This document shows positions 35,093-45,609 of a stretch of DNA of 64,000 nt, piece by piece (the first letter of the stretch is position 1; the number at the start of each line of letters is the position of its first letter). The stretch is taken from positions 496,001-560,000 of the forward strand of contig NZ_JALBGC010000004.1 in the NCBI RefSeq assembly GCF_022631375.1. The letters are read 5' to 3'. Origin of the DNA: Hymenobacter cyanobacteriorum (GTDB lineage: Bacteria; Bacteroidota; Bacteroidia; Cytophagales; Hymenobacteraceae). A program made the position numbers and the translations under genes. The notes under the pieces were generated by a model, which was given only the letters and a program-made list of their open reading frames with translations, was not told where the DNA came from and searched no databases.

Positions 35093-35575
35093 ATGAAACA
35101 AATAGCTGCTTTCTGCTTCTGGATTATTATCTCCCTTAGTGGGTGTATTGCCAATAGGCCTGCCAGTTACTGCCTTCCACCTAAAACAATACATTTAGGA
35201 GCTGTTAAATTATTGAAAATTAAAAAATTCGTGGCTCAACAAGAGGGCTTAAATGACCGCAGGAAAGAGTATAACGTCATCGAGGAGTATTGCTTCGATG
35301 TGGAAGCAGTCAATAATAAAAATGTAGGGTTGATTTCTGTGGAAAGGCGCAATGTCTCACATAGAAGTAAACATTATATCATTAATGGGGCCCGATTCAT
35401 AACTCCTTTAGTATTTCCTAAGATGGTTATGCCTGACAATACAATCTTGTCAGAAGAGCAAGATTCAATTCAATCCAAATTGATTCTGGAAAAAGCATTG
35501 GCAAAGCACTCAAATGAACTCAGTGACAGTTTGAAATTTCGAATTAGACAAGTGTTTTATTTCAGTCGGAAATAG
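35093..35575 (+). CDS. Small AT-rich lipoprotein inside the urease cluster
   Basis: 160 residues, unrecognised. It begins 6 bases after the ureAB stop and ends 51 bases before ureC, so it would be cotranscribed with urease. The N-terminus MKQIAAFCFWIIISLSGCIA is a lipoprotein signal with lipobox LSGC. The mature part is polar with mixed alpha/beta character (VIEEYCFDVEAVNNKNVGLI) and an amphipathic C-terminal helix. Composition is clearly AT-richer than ureAB and ureC, suggesting a later insertion. There is no known urease accessory homology, and a role in urease is not implied. Confidence 0.6.
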   Translation: MKQIAAFCFWIIISLSGCIANRPASYCLPPKTIHLGAVKLLKIKKFVAQQEGLNDRRKEYNVIEEYCFDVEAVNNKNVGLISVERRNVSHRSKHYIINGARFITPLVFPKMVMPDNTILSEEQDSIQSKLILEKALAKHSNELSDSLKFRIRQVFYFSRK

Positions 35576-35626
35576 ACCGATAAAATATCAATAACTGGAA
35601 AGGCTGCTTTTAAAACATTTAATACC

Positions 35627-37337
<1,711 letters not shown>

Positions 37338-37342
<5 letters not shown>

Positions 37343-37489
37343 CGGGCGCCTCACCCCCCGGCCCCCTCTCCGAAAAAGGAGAGGGGGTGCCAGTCTTATT
37401 CGATTTTGCTTCTTGAAAATTCTCCGTGCCACCTCGGCTCCCCCTCTCCTCTTCGGAGAGGGGGCCGGGGGGTGAGGCGCCCGCTAGAA
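37338..37489. repeat. Long palindrome between ureC and ureF
   Basis: Left arm TTCTAGCGGGCGCCTCACCC continuing through CCCGGCCCCCTCTCCG, right arm the exact complement ending CTAGAA, for about 36 paired bases around a central region with a second nested GAGAGGGGG pair. The left arm contains the last codon and stop of ureC, and the right arm mirrors them. It ends 8 bases before the ureF start codon. Confidence 0.9.
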
Positions 37490-37497
37490 CGTCCCGC

Positions 37498-38169
37498 ATG
37501 CAATTCGCCCGCCTCCTGCACCTCGTCGATTCGGCCATTCCCACCGGCTCGTTCGCCTATTCATACGGCTTGGAAAGCAGCATCACGTTCGGGTTGGTGA
37601 ATACGCCGTTTGCGCTACGGAATTACCTGTATTCCTACTTGCAGCAAGCCGGCAGCGCGGAGTTGCCTTTCATCAATTCCACCTTCCACCTCACTGAGAA
37701 AAGCCCCGAATTCCAAACTGTAGCCGAAGAATACGATGCCCAACTACTTGTCCCCGGCCTCTACAAAGCCAGCGCCGTGCAGGGCCGCAACTGGCTGAAA
37801 CTACTGGCCACCTTCTACCCGGAAGCTGCATTGGAAACCATCACGCAGTGGTTCGCAACGCAAAAAATCCCGCCGCATTTCACGGTCGTTTTCACGCTGG
37901 CCCTGCAGCGGGTGGGCTTCGAGCTAAAAGAATTGCAGGCCATGTACCTGCACATGCTCCTGCGCGACCAGCTCAGCGCCGCCATTCGCCTCGGGTTTCT
38001 AGGGCCGCTGGAGGGGCATCGGTTGCAACACGATTTCTACGCAGTGTTCGAGCACATTCTGGCGGCGCAAGCAGGGAAGAGGTACGGCGAGGCGACACGT
38101 TCGGCATTTCTGCTTGATGCGGCGCAGGTACTGCACGAGGATATTTATTCTAAATTGTTCCAGAACTAA
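37498..38169 (+). CDS. ureF: Urease accessory protein UreF
   Basis: 223 residues from the ATG at 37498; a longer frame begins in the palindrome and is rejected. UreF features: the N-terminal LLHLVDSAIPTGSFAYSYGLESS with the conserved SAxPTGxFxxSxGLE pattern, and a helical body with LYKASAVQGRNWLKL and LPEA-type turns (TFYPEAALETI). UreF joins UreD and UreG in the complex that gates nickel delivery to UreC. It ends 84 bases before ureG. Confidence 0.93.
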   Translation: MQFARLLHLVDSAIPTGSFAYSYGLESSITFGLVNTPFALRNYLYSYLQQAGSAELPFINSTFHLTEKSPEFQTVAEEYDAQLLVPGLYKASAVQGRNWLKLLATFYPEAALETITQWFATQKIPPHFTVVFTLALQRVGFELKELQAMYLHMLLRDQLSAAIRLGFLGPLEGHRLQHDFYAVFEHILAAQAGKRYGEATRSAFLLDAAQVLHEDIYSKLFQN

Positions 38170-38170
38170 C

Positions 38171-38240
38171 GTAGCGTGGACTCTGCGAGTCCGCGCCTAA
38201 ACCACGCCGCTACACGCGGACTCGCAGAGTCCACGCTACA
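38171..38240. repeat. TAGCGTGGACT palindrome between ureF and ureG
   Basis: Arms GTAGCGTGGACTCTGCGAGT and complement pair almost perfectly around a short centre. It belongs to the TAGCGCGGACT family. It ends 13 bases before the ureG start codon; a longer ureG frame starting in it is spurious. Confidence 0.88.
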
Positions 38241-38253
38241 TCATCACCTCCTT

Positions 38254-39006
38254 ATGGCTTTTGTCGAAAAACTCGCCCTGCTCCTCCACGGCCACCAGCA
38301 CGAAGCCTACGAGTCGCCAGGCGACTTTAACGAGCGCGAAACCCGCCGCTTGCCGTCCTACCGCAACTTCCGCAAGCGTGCTTTCACGGTGGGCATCGGC
38401 GGGCCGGTGGGCACGGGCAAAACGGCGCTGCTCAAAGCCCTGTGCGAGCGGCTGCGCCACGAGTTCGAGCTGGGCGTGGTCACCAACGACATCTTCACCC
38501 GCGAAGACGCTGAGTTTCTCATCCGCAACAGCGCTTTAAGTGAAGACCGCATTGTGGGCGTCGAAACCGGCGGCTGCCCGCACGCTGCCATCCGCGAGGA
38601 CATTTCGCTGAACATGGACGCCCTCGAAGGTCTCATGCAGCGCTTCGACTACGGGCTCGACTACCTATTCGTGGAAAGCGGCGGCGACAACTTGGCCGCC
38701 CACTTCAGCCGTGAGCTGGTCGACTATTCCATCTATGTCATCGACGTATCAGGCGGGGATAAAATCCCGCGTAAGGGCGGGCCAGGTATTACACAGTCCG
38801 ATTTACTAATTATCAATAAAATCGACCTCAAAGATTTGATAAAGGCTGATTTGGGCGTGATGGAGCGCGACTCGAAGAAGATGCGCGGCGAGGGGCCGTT
38901 TCTGTTTGCCCGAGCCATCGACGGGCATGGGCTGGAGGAAATTATCGGCCACATCAAAGCGGCAAAAGCCCGCGCCCTGGCCGCCGTGCGGGAGGATAGG
39001 CGGTAG
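38254..39006 (+). CDS. ureG: Urease accessory GTPase UreG
   Basis: 250 residues from the ATG at 38254. SIMIBI-class GTPase with P-loop GGPVGTGKTALL, switch region DIFTREDAEFL, the nickel-binding ETGGCPHAAIREDIS (Cys-Pro-His), VESGGDNLAA and the base-specificity NKIDLKDL. It hydrolyses GTP to drive nickel transfer to apourease. The N-terminal extension (HGHQHEAYESPGD) has extra His residues that might bind metal. Stop codon TAG abuts a 25-base palindrome shared with the convergent LytTR gene. No ureE is found in the cluster. Confidence 0.96.
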   Translation: MAFVEKLALLLHGHQHEAYESPGDFNERETRRLPSYRNFRKRAFTVGIGGPVGTGKTALLKALCERLRHEFELGVVTNDIFTREDAEFLIRNSALSEDRIVGVETGGCPHAAIREDISLNMDALEGLMQRFDYGLDYLFVESGGDNLAAHFSRELVDYSIYVIDVSGGDKIPRKGGPGITQSDLLIINKIDLKDLIKADLGVMERDSKKMRGEGPFLFARAIDGHGLEEIIGHIKAAKARALAAVREDRR

Positions 39007-39031
39007 TAGCGCGGACTAAAAGACCGCGCTA
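39007..39031. repeat. Short TAGCGCGG palindrome at the ureG/LytTR junction
   Basis: TAGCGCGGACTAAAAGACCG followed by CGCTA: the minimal unit of the family. Its right end (39029-39031) is the stop codon of the minus-strand LytTR gene, and its left end follows the ureG stop directly. The two convergent genes are thus separated only by the repeat. Confidence 0.85.
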
Positions 39032-39775
39032 CTGCTCCCGAATCAACTTATACAGCTGCTCCCGGTACGTGTCGCTCACCGGAATTTCCTTGTCCTGGAT
39101 GTAAATCGTGTTGCCGTCCACCATCCGAATCTTGTCGAGCGACACAATGAATGACTTATGCACCCGCAGAAACGGCGGCTGCGGCAGCGTTTCGGCCAGC
39201 TCTTTCAGCGTTTGGTAGGTGACGACGCGCTGCGCGGGCAGGTGAATGGACACGTAGTTGCTCAGCCCTTCGATGTAAAGAATATCGGCGTAGTTGACGC
39301 GCAGAAATTTGTTCTTGCTCTCGCCTTTCACGAACATGTGGCCCGCGGCGGGCGACGCGGCTATCGAAACGGGCGCGGCTACGGCAACCGGAGCAATCAC
39401 CGGCGCAGGAGCCACCGGCCCCGGCAGCAGCGCCAGCGCTTTTTGGGCGGCTTTGAAGAACCGCTCGAAGGAAATGGGCTTGAGCAGGTAGTCCACCACG
39501 TCGTTTTCGTAGCCTTCGAGGGCGTATTCGGGGTAGGCGGTGGTGAGGACGACCTTGCACTTATTGCCGGCCAGCTTGAGGAATTGCAGGCCGGTGAGCT
39601 TGGGCATCTGGATGTCGAGAAACACCAAATCGACCTGGCCCTGCTGCACCATGGTCAGCGCCTCAATAGGGTTGGTGGTGGTGCCCACCAATTCTAGGAA
39701 GGGCAGCTGGCCGATGTAGTCGGCCAGGATGAGCAGGGCAGGAGCTTCGTCATCGACGGCGAGGCAGCGAATCAT
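39029..39775 (-). CDS. LytTR-family response regulator
   Basis: 248 residues from the ATG at 39775; the longer frame runs into a palindrome. The receiver domain (1-120) has VDDE (7-10), phosphoacceptor Asp54 in VFLDIQMPKLTG, Thr in VVLTTAYPEYA and Lys in LLKPIS. A Pro/Ala-rich linker (about 125-150) leads to a LytTR DNA-binding domain (about 155-248) with ILYIEGLSNYVSIHL and FLRVHKSFIVSLDKI. It pairs with the LytS-type kinase immediately upstream. Such systems often control nearby surface or export genes in Bacteroidota. Confidence 0.93.
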   Translation of the reverse strand: MIRCLAVDDEAPALLILADYIGQLPFLELVGTTTNPIEALTMVQQGQVDLVFLDIQMPKLTGLQFLKLAGNKCKVVLTTAYPEYALEGYENDVVDYLLKPISFERFFKAAQKALALLPGPVAPAPVIAPVAVAAPVSIAASPAAGHMFVKGESKNKFLRVNYADILYIEGLSNYVSIHLPAQRVVTYQTLKELAETLPQPPFLRVHKSFIVSLDKIRMVDGNTIYIQDKEIPVSDTYREQLYKLIREQ

Positions 39776-39822
39776 GGGCGGAGTGGTTTGGAAGGGTGAA
39801 GAACGGCGTGTAAGTGCATATC

Positions 39823-39937
39823 TGTCATCCTGAGCGGAGCGAAAGACCTTATCACCAATGAGCAATTTGCAGTGAATAAGTCGATTATTGCGTTTCGTTC
39901 GGCAGTGATAAGGTCCTTCGCTCCGCTCAGGATGACA
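39823..39937. repeat. Palindromic element, TGTCATCCTGAGCGGAGCG type
   Basis: Arms TGTCATCCTGAGCGGAGCGA and complement, with the inner body AAAGACCTTATCAC/GTGATAAGGTCCTTC. Same TGTCAT...ATGACA edges as the main family with a different body. It sits between the LytTR regulator and its kinase gene. Confidence 0.9.
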
Positions 39938-39944
39938 GACGATT

Positions 39945-40958
39945 CTACCCCACCAGCCGCAGTGAAGTCGTGAACTGTCCATCTTCCGCCGCCACTTGCA
40001 GCGCGTGCCGCTCCGGATACAGCAGCTCCAGCCGGCGGCGCAGGTTGGGCAGGCCGATGCCGGTGGTGGTATCCTTGTTATCGTCGCTGCGCTGGTTTTC
40101 GACTTCAAATTGTAGCTGCTCGCCTTCGATGTTCAGGTGAATGCGCACAGGGTTTTCCGAGTCGTCGAGTACGCCGTGCTTGATGGCGTTTTCGACGAAG
40201 GGGATGAGCACGAGCGGGGCCACGCGGCGGCCGACGGGGTCGCCGGTTACCGTGAAGTCGACGTGGAAGCTGTCGGGGAAGCGCAGGCGGTAGAGGGCCA
40301 GGTAGTTGCGCAGGTAGTCGATTTCCTTGTCTAAATCAACCAGGCCGTCGGGCGTGTCGTGCAGCATGTAGCGCATCAGCTCCGAGAGTTTCAGGATGGC
40401 GTTGGCGACCGGTTTGGCCACGGGGTAGGCCATGCTGAACAGCATGTTGAGGGTATTGTAGAGGAAGTGCGGGTTGATTTGGGTTTTAAGAAAAGCCGCT
40501 TCGGCGGCGCGCTTTTCCGCGCGGAGCTGGCGGTTTTCGCGCTCGCGACGCAGCGCAGCTTCGGCGCTCCACACGGCCGCGCTGAGCACAATCATCGGGC
40601 TGCTGAAAAACAGGTTGTCGAAGATGTAATAAGTCACCGTCGTGTCGGGCGTGTAGTTATGGAAGCCCAGCACGGCCGGGTAAATTACCTCCTCAATCAG
40701 GGCCCGTGCCCCGATGTATAAGGCCACCACGCCCGCCAGCGCACCCACCAGCTGCGGCCCCCGGCCCGAGCGCAGCAGGCGCGGGTACACCACGAGGTAG
40801 CACAAGTAAAACTCAATAAAACGAATGAACAGAATGGAAGCCGTAAGCCACAGGGCAATGCGCAGGTGCGCCCTGTTGTGCAGAAACACACCCAGCAGCT
40901 CGTAGCTGCTATAAAGCAGCCAGCCCAGGATATGCCAGCGGATGACCTTGTTTTTCAT
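39945..40958 (-). CDS. LytS/His_kinase-type sensor kinase
   Basis: 337 residues. Four membrane spans lie in the first about 135 residues, with no large periplasmic domain. A short coiled coil (RRERENRQLRAEKRAAEAAF) follows, then the His_kinase (PF06580) motif FLKTQINPHFLYNTLN with His164 as predicted phosphoacceptor. The C-terminal ATPase domain has IPFVENAIKHGV and GIGLPNLRRRLELLY. It is the cognate partner of the LytTR regulator downstream on the same strand. Confidence 0.92.
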   Translation of the reverse strand: MKNKVIRWHILGWLLYSSYELLGVFLHNRAHLRIALWLTASILFIRFIEFYLCYLVVYPRLLRSGRGPQLVGALAGVVALYIGARALIEEVIYPAVLGFHNYTPDTTVTYYIFDNLFFSSPMIVLSAAVWSAEAALRRERENRQLRAEKRAAEAAFLKTQINPHFLYNTLNMLFSMAYPVAKPVANAILKLSELMRYMLHDTPDGLVDLDKEIDYLRNYLALYRLRFPDSFHVDFTVTGDPVGRRVAPLVLIPFVENAIKHGVLDDSENPVRIHLNIEGEQLQFEVENQRSDDNKDTTTGIGLPNLRRRLELLYPERHALQVAAEDGQFTTSLRLVG

Positions 40959-40987
40959 GCGAAAAAAGCAATGTAAGCGTGGTAAAG

Positions 40988-41779
40988 CTAGCCCCGGCGC
41001 ACCCGGCCGCTGCCGCTGGTGCGGCTATTGATGCGGGCCGGGCCGGTGACCAGCACCGAGCCGCTGCCGCTGATGCGGGCCTCCACGGTGCGGGCCGCCT
41101 GCACCTGGCAGCCGCCCGAGCCGCTAAGCCGGGCCAGGCAGGTTTCGGTGGCCAGCCCGGCGGCCCGGATGTGCCCGGAGCCGCTGATGCCCACCGACAG
41201 CCGCGGGCAGCTGCCCGCCACCGTGATGCTGCCCGAGCCCGCCGTGGCCGCCCGCAGCGTATCGGCCCGCAACTGGGCGATGAGCAAGTGGCCGGAGCCC
41301 GACACGGCCGCCCGCACCGTGGTGGCCTGCACCGACCCGGTGGCCAGCCGGCCCGAGCCGGAAACGGCCAACGCGAGCTGGCCGGTTTGAAATCCGTCGG
41401 CTTGCAGCACGCCCGAACCGCTCACGGCCAGCCGCTGAATGGCCGGCACGGTGAGGCGCACCGTGACCTTGCCCAAACGGGGAAGATTTCCCCAGAAGCT
41501 TTTCCAGCCTGCTTCTTTCTTGACGCGGATGATGAGCTGGCCGTTGTTGACGAGCGTTTCGAGGCGGCCCAGGTCTTCCGCCGACGCTTCAACTGTGACC
41601 TGCTGCGGGCTGCCCTGCCGCACCAGCACCGTGGCCGAAGTGGCCAGCGCCACGCCACTGAAAACGGCTACTTCGCGCACCTCTGCAGTAGGAGCGGGGC
41701 CGGTGGCCAGCGGCCGGAAAGAAACCAGGAAGCTGGCTGCCAGAAGCAGCGCCGGGCACACAAAACGGGGCATCGTCAT
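40988..41779 (-). CDS. GIN-domain (DUF2807) exported protein
   Basis: 263 residues with a signal peptide. The mature part is the auto-transporter head GIN domain: an N-terminal sheet (VREVAVFSGVALATSATVLV) then a long right-handed beta-helix seen as regularly spaced SGSG turns (LAVSGSGVLQADG, LAVSGSGRLATGS, AAVSGSGHLLIAQL and several more). This family is common in Bacteroidota, is surface- or periplasm-located, and has no proven function. It follows the kinase gene's upstream side on the same strand and has its own -7 element. Confidence 0.87.
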   Translation of the reverse strand: MTMPRFVCPALLLAASFLVSFRPLATGPAPTAEVREVAVFSGVALATSATVLVRQGSPQQVTVEASAEDLGRLETLVNNGQLIIRVKKEAGWKSFWGNLPRLGKVTVRLTVPAIQRLAVSGSGVLQADGFQTGQLALAVSGSGRLATGSVQATTVRAAVSGSGHLLIAQLRADTLRAATAGSGSITVAGSCPRLSVGISGSGHIRAAGLATETCLARLSGSGGCQVQAARTVEARISGSGSVLVTGPARINSRTSGSGRVRRG

Positions 41780-41825
41780 AACGGAGGCATTGAAGCAGGT
41801 GCGGAAAGGAATTGGAAGACGACTG

Positions 41826-41833
41826 CAAACCTA
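41826..41833 (-). promoter_or_regulatory. -7 promoter element for the GIN-domain gene
   Basis: Minus-strand TAGGTTTG matches TAnnTTTG exactly, 47 bases upstream of the first ATG. It may also serve the kinase and LytTR genes downstream. Confidence 0.45.
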
Positions 41834-41973
41834 CCGCGCCCCGCCAGCGCCCGCACCTTTTTTATGCGAAAGCCCGGTTTTGGAATGCGAAACCGGAAAA
41901 GGGCTGAAACGGCCGGTAACAGCGGGTTTTGAGGCGTTGGAATAATGTTTTTTACCCGGAAAAAGGCCCGGCT

Positions 41974-41981
41974 CACCTTTG
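41974..41981 (+). promoter_or_regulatory. Possible -7 element for the outer-membrane receptor
   Basis: CACCTTTG, one mismatch to TAnnTTTG, 29 bases before the start at 42010, with a T-rich stretch (TTTTTT near 41948) at about the -33 position. Confidence 0.35.
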
Positions 41982-42009
41982 AGCCATCAAACCGCTAACG
42001 CCTTTTTCG

Positions 42010-44430
42010 ATGCACGCCTTCTTCTGCTTCCGCCGCTTTTTTATCCTGTTGCTGCTGGTCCTGCCGATGCTCTCGCAGCGGGCCGCCGCCCAGGCCACCG
42101 CCACCGGCACCGTGCTCGACCGCGCCGGCCAGCCGCTGGCCTTCGCCACCGCCGTGCTCGTGGCGCTGCCCGATTCGGCCATCGCCAACTCCCAGACTAC
42201 CACCGAGCAGGGCGGCTACGCTTTCAACAATGTGAAGCCCGGTCACTACTGCGTGAAGGCCCTGCTGATGAGCTACCGCAGCGCCCGCAGTGCCGCCTTC
42301 GTGGTGGGCCGGGAGCCGGTAATGGTGCCGGCCCTGCGCCTGGCCCCCGCCGCCACGGCGCTGAAAGAAGTGACCGTAACCGGCACCACGCCCATGCTGG
42401 AGCAGCACGCCGACCGCACCGTGGTGAACGTGGACCGCCTGAACACGGCCGGCGAAACCGCCCTCGAAATCATGAAAAAAGCCCCCGGCGTGACGCTCGA
42501 CAAGGACGACAACATCGTGTACCGGGGCAGCACCGGTGTGAACGTGATGATTGACGGCAAGCTCACTTACATGAGCGGCGCGGCCCTGAGCAACTACCTC
42601 AAGTCGCTGCCCGCCTCGGCCATCAGCCAGATTGAGCTGCTGCCCAACCCGCCCGCCTCGATGGACGCCGCCGGCACGGCCGGCGTGCTCAACATCAAGC
42701 TAAAGCGCAGCCAGCTGCCGGGCCTGAGCGGCACCTACAACCTGGGCCTGGGCTACGGCCGATACGAGAAAAGCTGGGCCGGCACCAACCTGAGCTACAA
42801 CGTGGGCAAGGTGCGCCTCTTCGCCCGCCTCGATGGCGGCCGCTACAACTCCTTCAACCGCCTGACCATGATTCGCACCATCCGCGACAGCCTCTTCAAC
42901 CAGGAAAACCTGTGGCGGCCGCTCACCTACTCCGGCACCTACGCCACCGGAGCCGACGTGGCCCTGACCGCCCGCCAGAACATTGGCCTGCAGCTGCGCG
43001 GCAGCGCCGACCAAACCACCGCCCTGCGCACCAGCAACTCGGTAACCACCGACCTAGCCGGCAACCCCGGCAGCCGCCGCCAGCTGACCAACCCCAGCAA
43101 CGGCACCAACTCCAACCAGGCCCTGAACCTGTACTACCGCTTCGCCCTCGATAGCACCGGCCGCGAGCTGAGCGCCGACGCGGACTACGTGCGCTACGCC
43201 AGCAACAACGACCAAAGCTTCAACAACGTGGTGTTTGCCGCGAGCAGCGAGCAGGGCCGCCCGGCCGAGCAGCTGCGCAACGCTACGTCGTCGGAAACCA
43301 CCATCCGGGCCGCCAAAATTGACTACGTGCACCCCTTTGCCGGCACCAAGTGGCGGGCCGAAACCGGTGCCAAAACCAGCTGGGTGACTTCGCGCAACAA
43401 TATTCAGTTCGACAAATTGATGGACAGTGGCTGGCTGCCCGATGCCCTGCGCACCAACCAGTTTCAGTACGACGAACACATCACGGCGGGCTACGTGAGC
43501 GCCAACACCAGCTACGGCCGCCTGGAGCTGAAAGCCGGCCTGCGCGGCGAGCTGACCCAAACCACCGGCCGCTCGGCCACCACAGGCCAGCAGGTCGACC
43601 GTAGTTACTTCCAGCTGTTTCCCAGCGCCTTCGCCAGCTACAAAATTACGGAGCACGACCAGGTGAGCGCCTCGGTGAGCCGCCGCATCAGCCGCCCCAA
43701 CTACCAAAGCCTGAACCCCTTTCTCAACTACAGCGACTTTTATACGGCCATGCAGGGCAACCCCTTTCTGGCGCCCTCGCTCTCGCAGTCGTTCGTGCTG
43801 AACTATTTGCACAAGGATTTCCAGGTGCTGAGCCTGAGCTACCTGCACGAAACCAATTCGGTGAACAACGTGCTGACCCAGAACGACGACACCAAAGTGT
43901 CTACCAGCACCCCCCAAAACCTGGCCCAGACCAGCACCCTCATCCTGAGCTCGGGCGGCCACACCGACATCACCAAGTGGTGGGGCGTGGATAACCAGCT
44001 GAGCGGCAGCTACACACAGGTCGAAACTCAGATTCAGGCCCAGCCCGTGCGCCTGGCCAGCTACAGCTGGGAGGCCAGCTCCGACCACACCTTCCTGCTG
44101 CCCCGCCGCTACAAGCTGCTGGTGGGCGGCGGCTACAGCTCGCCCGTGGTGCAGGGCCTCTACCGCGCCAAAGCCAGCGGCTTGGTGAACCTGGGCCTGA
44201 AAAAGCAAATCTGGGCCGAGCGCGCCAGCTTCAGCCTCAAAGTGGCCGACGTGTTCAACACCAACCGCTTCCGCAGCACCATTCAGTACGCCAACGTGAA
44301 CCAGACCTGGAACAACCAGTGGGAAAGCCGCCGCGTGACGCTGACCTTCACCTGCAAAATCGGCAGCGGCAAAACCCAGGCCCGCCACGCCGCCGCCAGC
44401 GCCGACGAGGAAGGCCGCGTGGGGAATTAG
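42010..44430 (+). CDS. TonB-receptor-like outer-membrane beta-barrel protein
   Basis: 806 residues. Signal peptide to about residue 28; then a carboxypeptidase-regulatory-like domain (GTVLDRAGQPLAFATAVLV ... GYAFNNVKPGHYCVKAL), a plug-like domain (VNVDRLNTAGETALEIMKKA, GSTGVNVMIDGKLTYMSGA, QIELLPNPPASMDAAGTAG), and a long beta-barrel ending FTCKIGSGKTQ. This matches the OMP_b-brl_3 family in which a TonB-dependent-receptor plug is joined to a barrel. No classical TonB box is evident. The transported substrate is unknown; position beside a LytTR system and urease does not decide it. Confidence 0.88.
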   Translation: MHAFFCFRRFFILLLLVLPMLSQRAAAQATATGTVLDRAGQPLAFATAVLVALPDSAIANSQTTTEQGGYAFNNVKPGHYCVKALLMSYRSARSAAFVVGREPVMVPALRLAPAATALKEVTVTGTTPMLEQHADRTVVNVDRLNTAGETALEIMKKAPGVTLDKDDNIVYRGSTGVNVMIDGKLTYMSGAALSNYLKSLPASAISQIELLPNPPASMDAAGTAGVLNIKLKRSQLPGLSGTYNLGLGYGRYEKSWAGTNLSYNVGKVRLFARLDGGRYNSFNRLTMIRTIRDSLFNQENLWRPLTYSGTYATGADVALTARQNIGLQLRGSADQTTALRTSNSVTTDLAGNPGSRRQLTNPSNGTNSNQALNLYYRFALDSTGRELSADADYVRYASNNDQSFNNVVFAASSEQGRPAEQLRNATSSETTIRAAKIDYVHPFAGTKWRAETGAKTSWVTSRNNIQFDKLMDSGWLPDALRTNQFQYDEHITAGYVSANTSYGRLELKAGLRGELTQTTGRSATTGQQVDRSYFQLFPSAFASYKITEHDQVSASVSRRISRPNYQSLNPFLNYSDFYTAMQGNPFLAPSLSQSFVLNYLHKDFQVLSLSYLHETNSVNNVLTQNDDTKVSTSTPQNLAQTSTLILSSGGHTDITKWWGVDNQLSGSYTQVETQIQAQPVRLASYSWEASSDHTFLLPRRYKLLVGGGYSSPVVQGLYRAKASGLVNLGLKKQIWAERASFSLKVADVFNTNRFRSTIQYANVNQTWNNQWESRRVTLTFTCKIGSGKTQARHAAASADEEGRVGN

Positions 44431-44443
44431 AAGAAGCCCGTTC

Positions 44444-44542
44444 GTCATGCTGAGCGTAGCCGAAGCATCTTTACCGTTCAACTAATCCAATCGACCGGCT
44501 ATAGTATTGCGGTAGAGATGCTTCGACTGCGCTCAGCATGAC
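44444..44542. repeat. Palindromic element, GTCATGCTGAGC family, copy 6
   Basis: Arms GTCATGCTGAGCGTAGCCGA and complement with a few mismatches. It lies between the convergent barrel gene and ureD, 11 bases before the ureD stop region. Confidence 0.88.
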
Positions 44543-44553
44543 AGGCTGTTTTG

Positions 44554-45471
44554 CTAATACTTCCGCGCCAATGGGTTATAGCCCAGCAGCCGTTCATCGG
44601 CCAGCGCTGCCAGAAGCTCCTCGCACAGCGGCTGCAGGGCCATGCGGCTGTGCGCCGCCGCCCGCAGCACCCACACATTCTCCCGCGCCCGCGCCACCGA
44701 CACCACGTACGGCTGGCTGCTGATGCTGAAATGCGGGCCCGTGCCGCCCGGCATCTTCTGCTGCGCCAGCATTTCTCCCAAAAACTGAAACCGCGCATCC
44801 TCGGGGCTGCCCACCAGGAAGACGGAGAAGAAGGTTTGATACTCGGCGAAGTTGGCGGGCGAGGTGGCAATGTTTTCAGCGGGCTCAAAGCCAAATCGGT
44901 CCAGCACCACCAGCCGGCCCGCCACTCGCACGCGCAGCTCCGAGTGCAGCGAGGTAAAGGCAAACCGCTCGCCCTGGTCCATGCGGCCGGAGTGGAACCA
45001 GTCGACCAGCAGCAGCAGAGAAGTGGGCTGCAGGTGCCACTCCTGTACCTGGCGGTAGCGGCTCTCGGCCTGCAGCACCACCGGGTCGGGGAATACCACG
45101 GCCAGCGCGTTTTCTTTAAGCTCGCCAACGGTGTGCTGCGCTGCCACCGCCCCGTCAATCGAGCGGAAAATCCTGGTGCTGGCTTGGGTGCTAAGGATAA
45201 GTTGTGCTTCAGCCTGAACAGTAATGCGTAGCTGAATAACGTCGCCGGCCACCATGCCGCCGCCGTAGCTGCTCAGCACCACATGCACGGCGTAGTGGTG
45301 CGAGGCCGGTTGCAGCATCTTCAGCGGCTGCATGTTTTTGCAGGCCACCAGTCGCGACTTGCCGCGCACCTGGGCCACTTCCAGCGTGCTCCATTCGGGG
45401 GCTCCTAACGACGGTGGCCTTGCCGAAGCAGACGTAGTGGGCAGGGCGAGGGCAGCAGCAGGAGTCGTCAT
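44554..45471 (-). CDS. ureD: Urease accessory protein UreD
   Basis: About 305 residues. UreD signatures are LEVAQVRGKSRLVACKNMQP, HVVLSSYGGGMVAGDVIQLR, QLILSTQASTRIFR, and LVDWFHSGRMDQGERFAF, which cover the family's beta-rich core. It is the scaffold on which UreF and UreG bind apourease. It is separated from ureG by 5.5 kb and is on the opposite strand, so must be transcribed independently. The N-terminal 20 residues are Ala/Ser/Thr-rich and the start is not certain. Confidence 0.88.
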   Translation of the reverse strand: MTTPAAALALPTTSASARPPSLGAPEWSTLEVAQVRGKSRLVACKNMQPLKMLQPASHHYAVHVVLSSYGGGMVAGDVIQLRITVQAEAQLILSTQASTRIFRSIDGAVAAQHTVGELKENALAVVFPDPVVLQAESRYRQVQEWHLQPTSLLLLVDWFHSGRMDQGERFAFTSLHSELRVRVAGRLVVLDRFGFEPAENIATSPANFAEYQTFFSVFLVGSPEDARFQFLGEMLAQQKMPGGTGPHFSISSQPYVVSVARARENVWVLRAAAHSRMALQPLCEELLAALADERLLGYNPLARKY

Positions 45472-45609
45472 TGGGGGTCTAAGAACGGCAAGCAGCGGTT
45501 ATCCGATGCCAACAGCAACACCAGAACCCGCGCAATATGCCGGCCGGCCGCGCCGTTTCCAATACCGGCGGCCGAATCGTATTTTAGGGTTTTCGCCCCG
45601 CTCGGGTTT

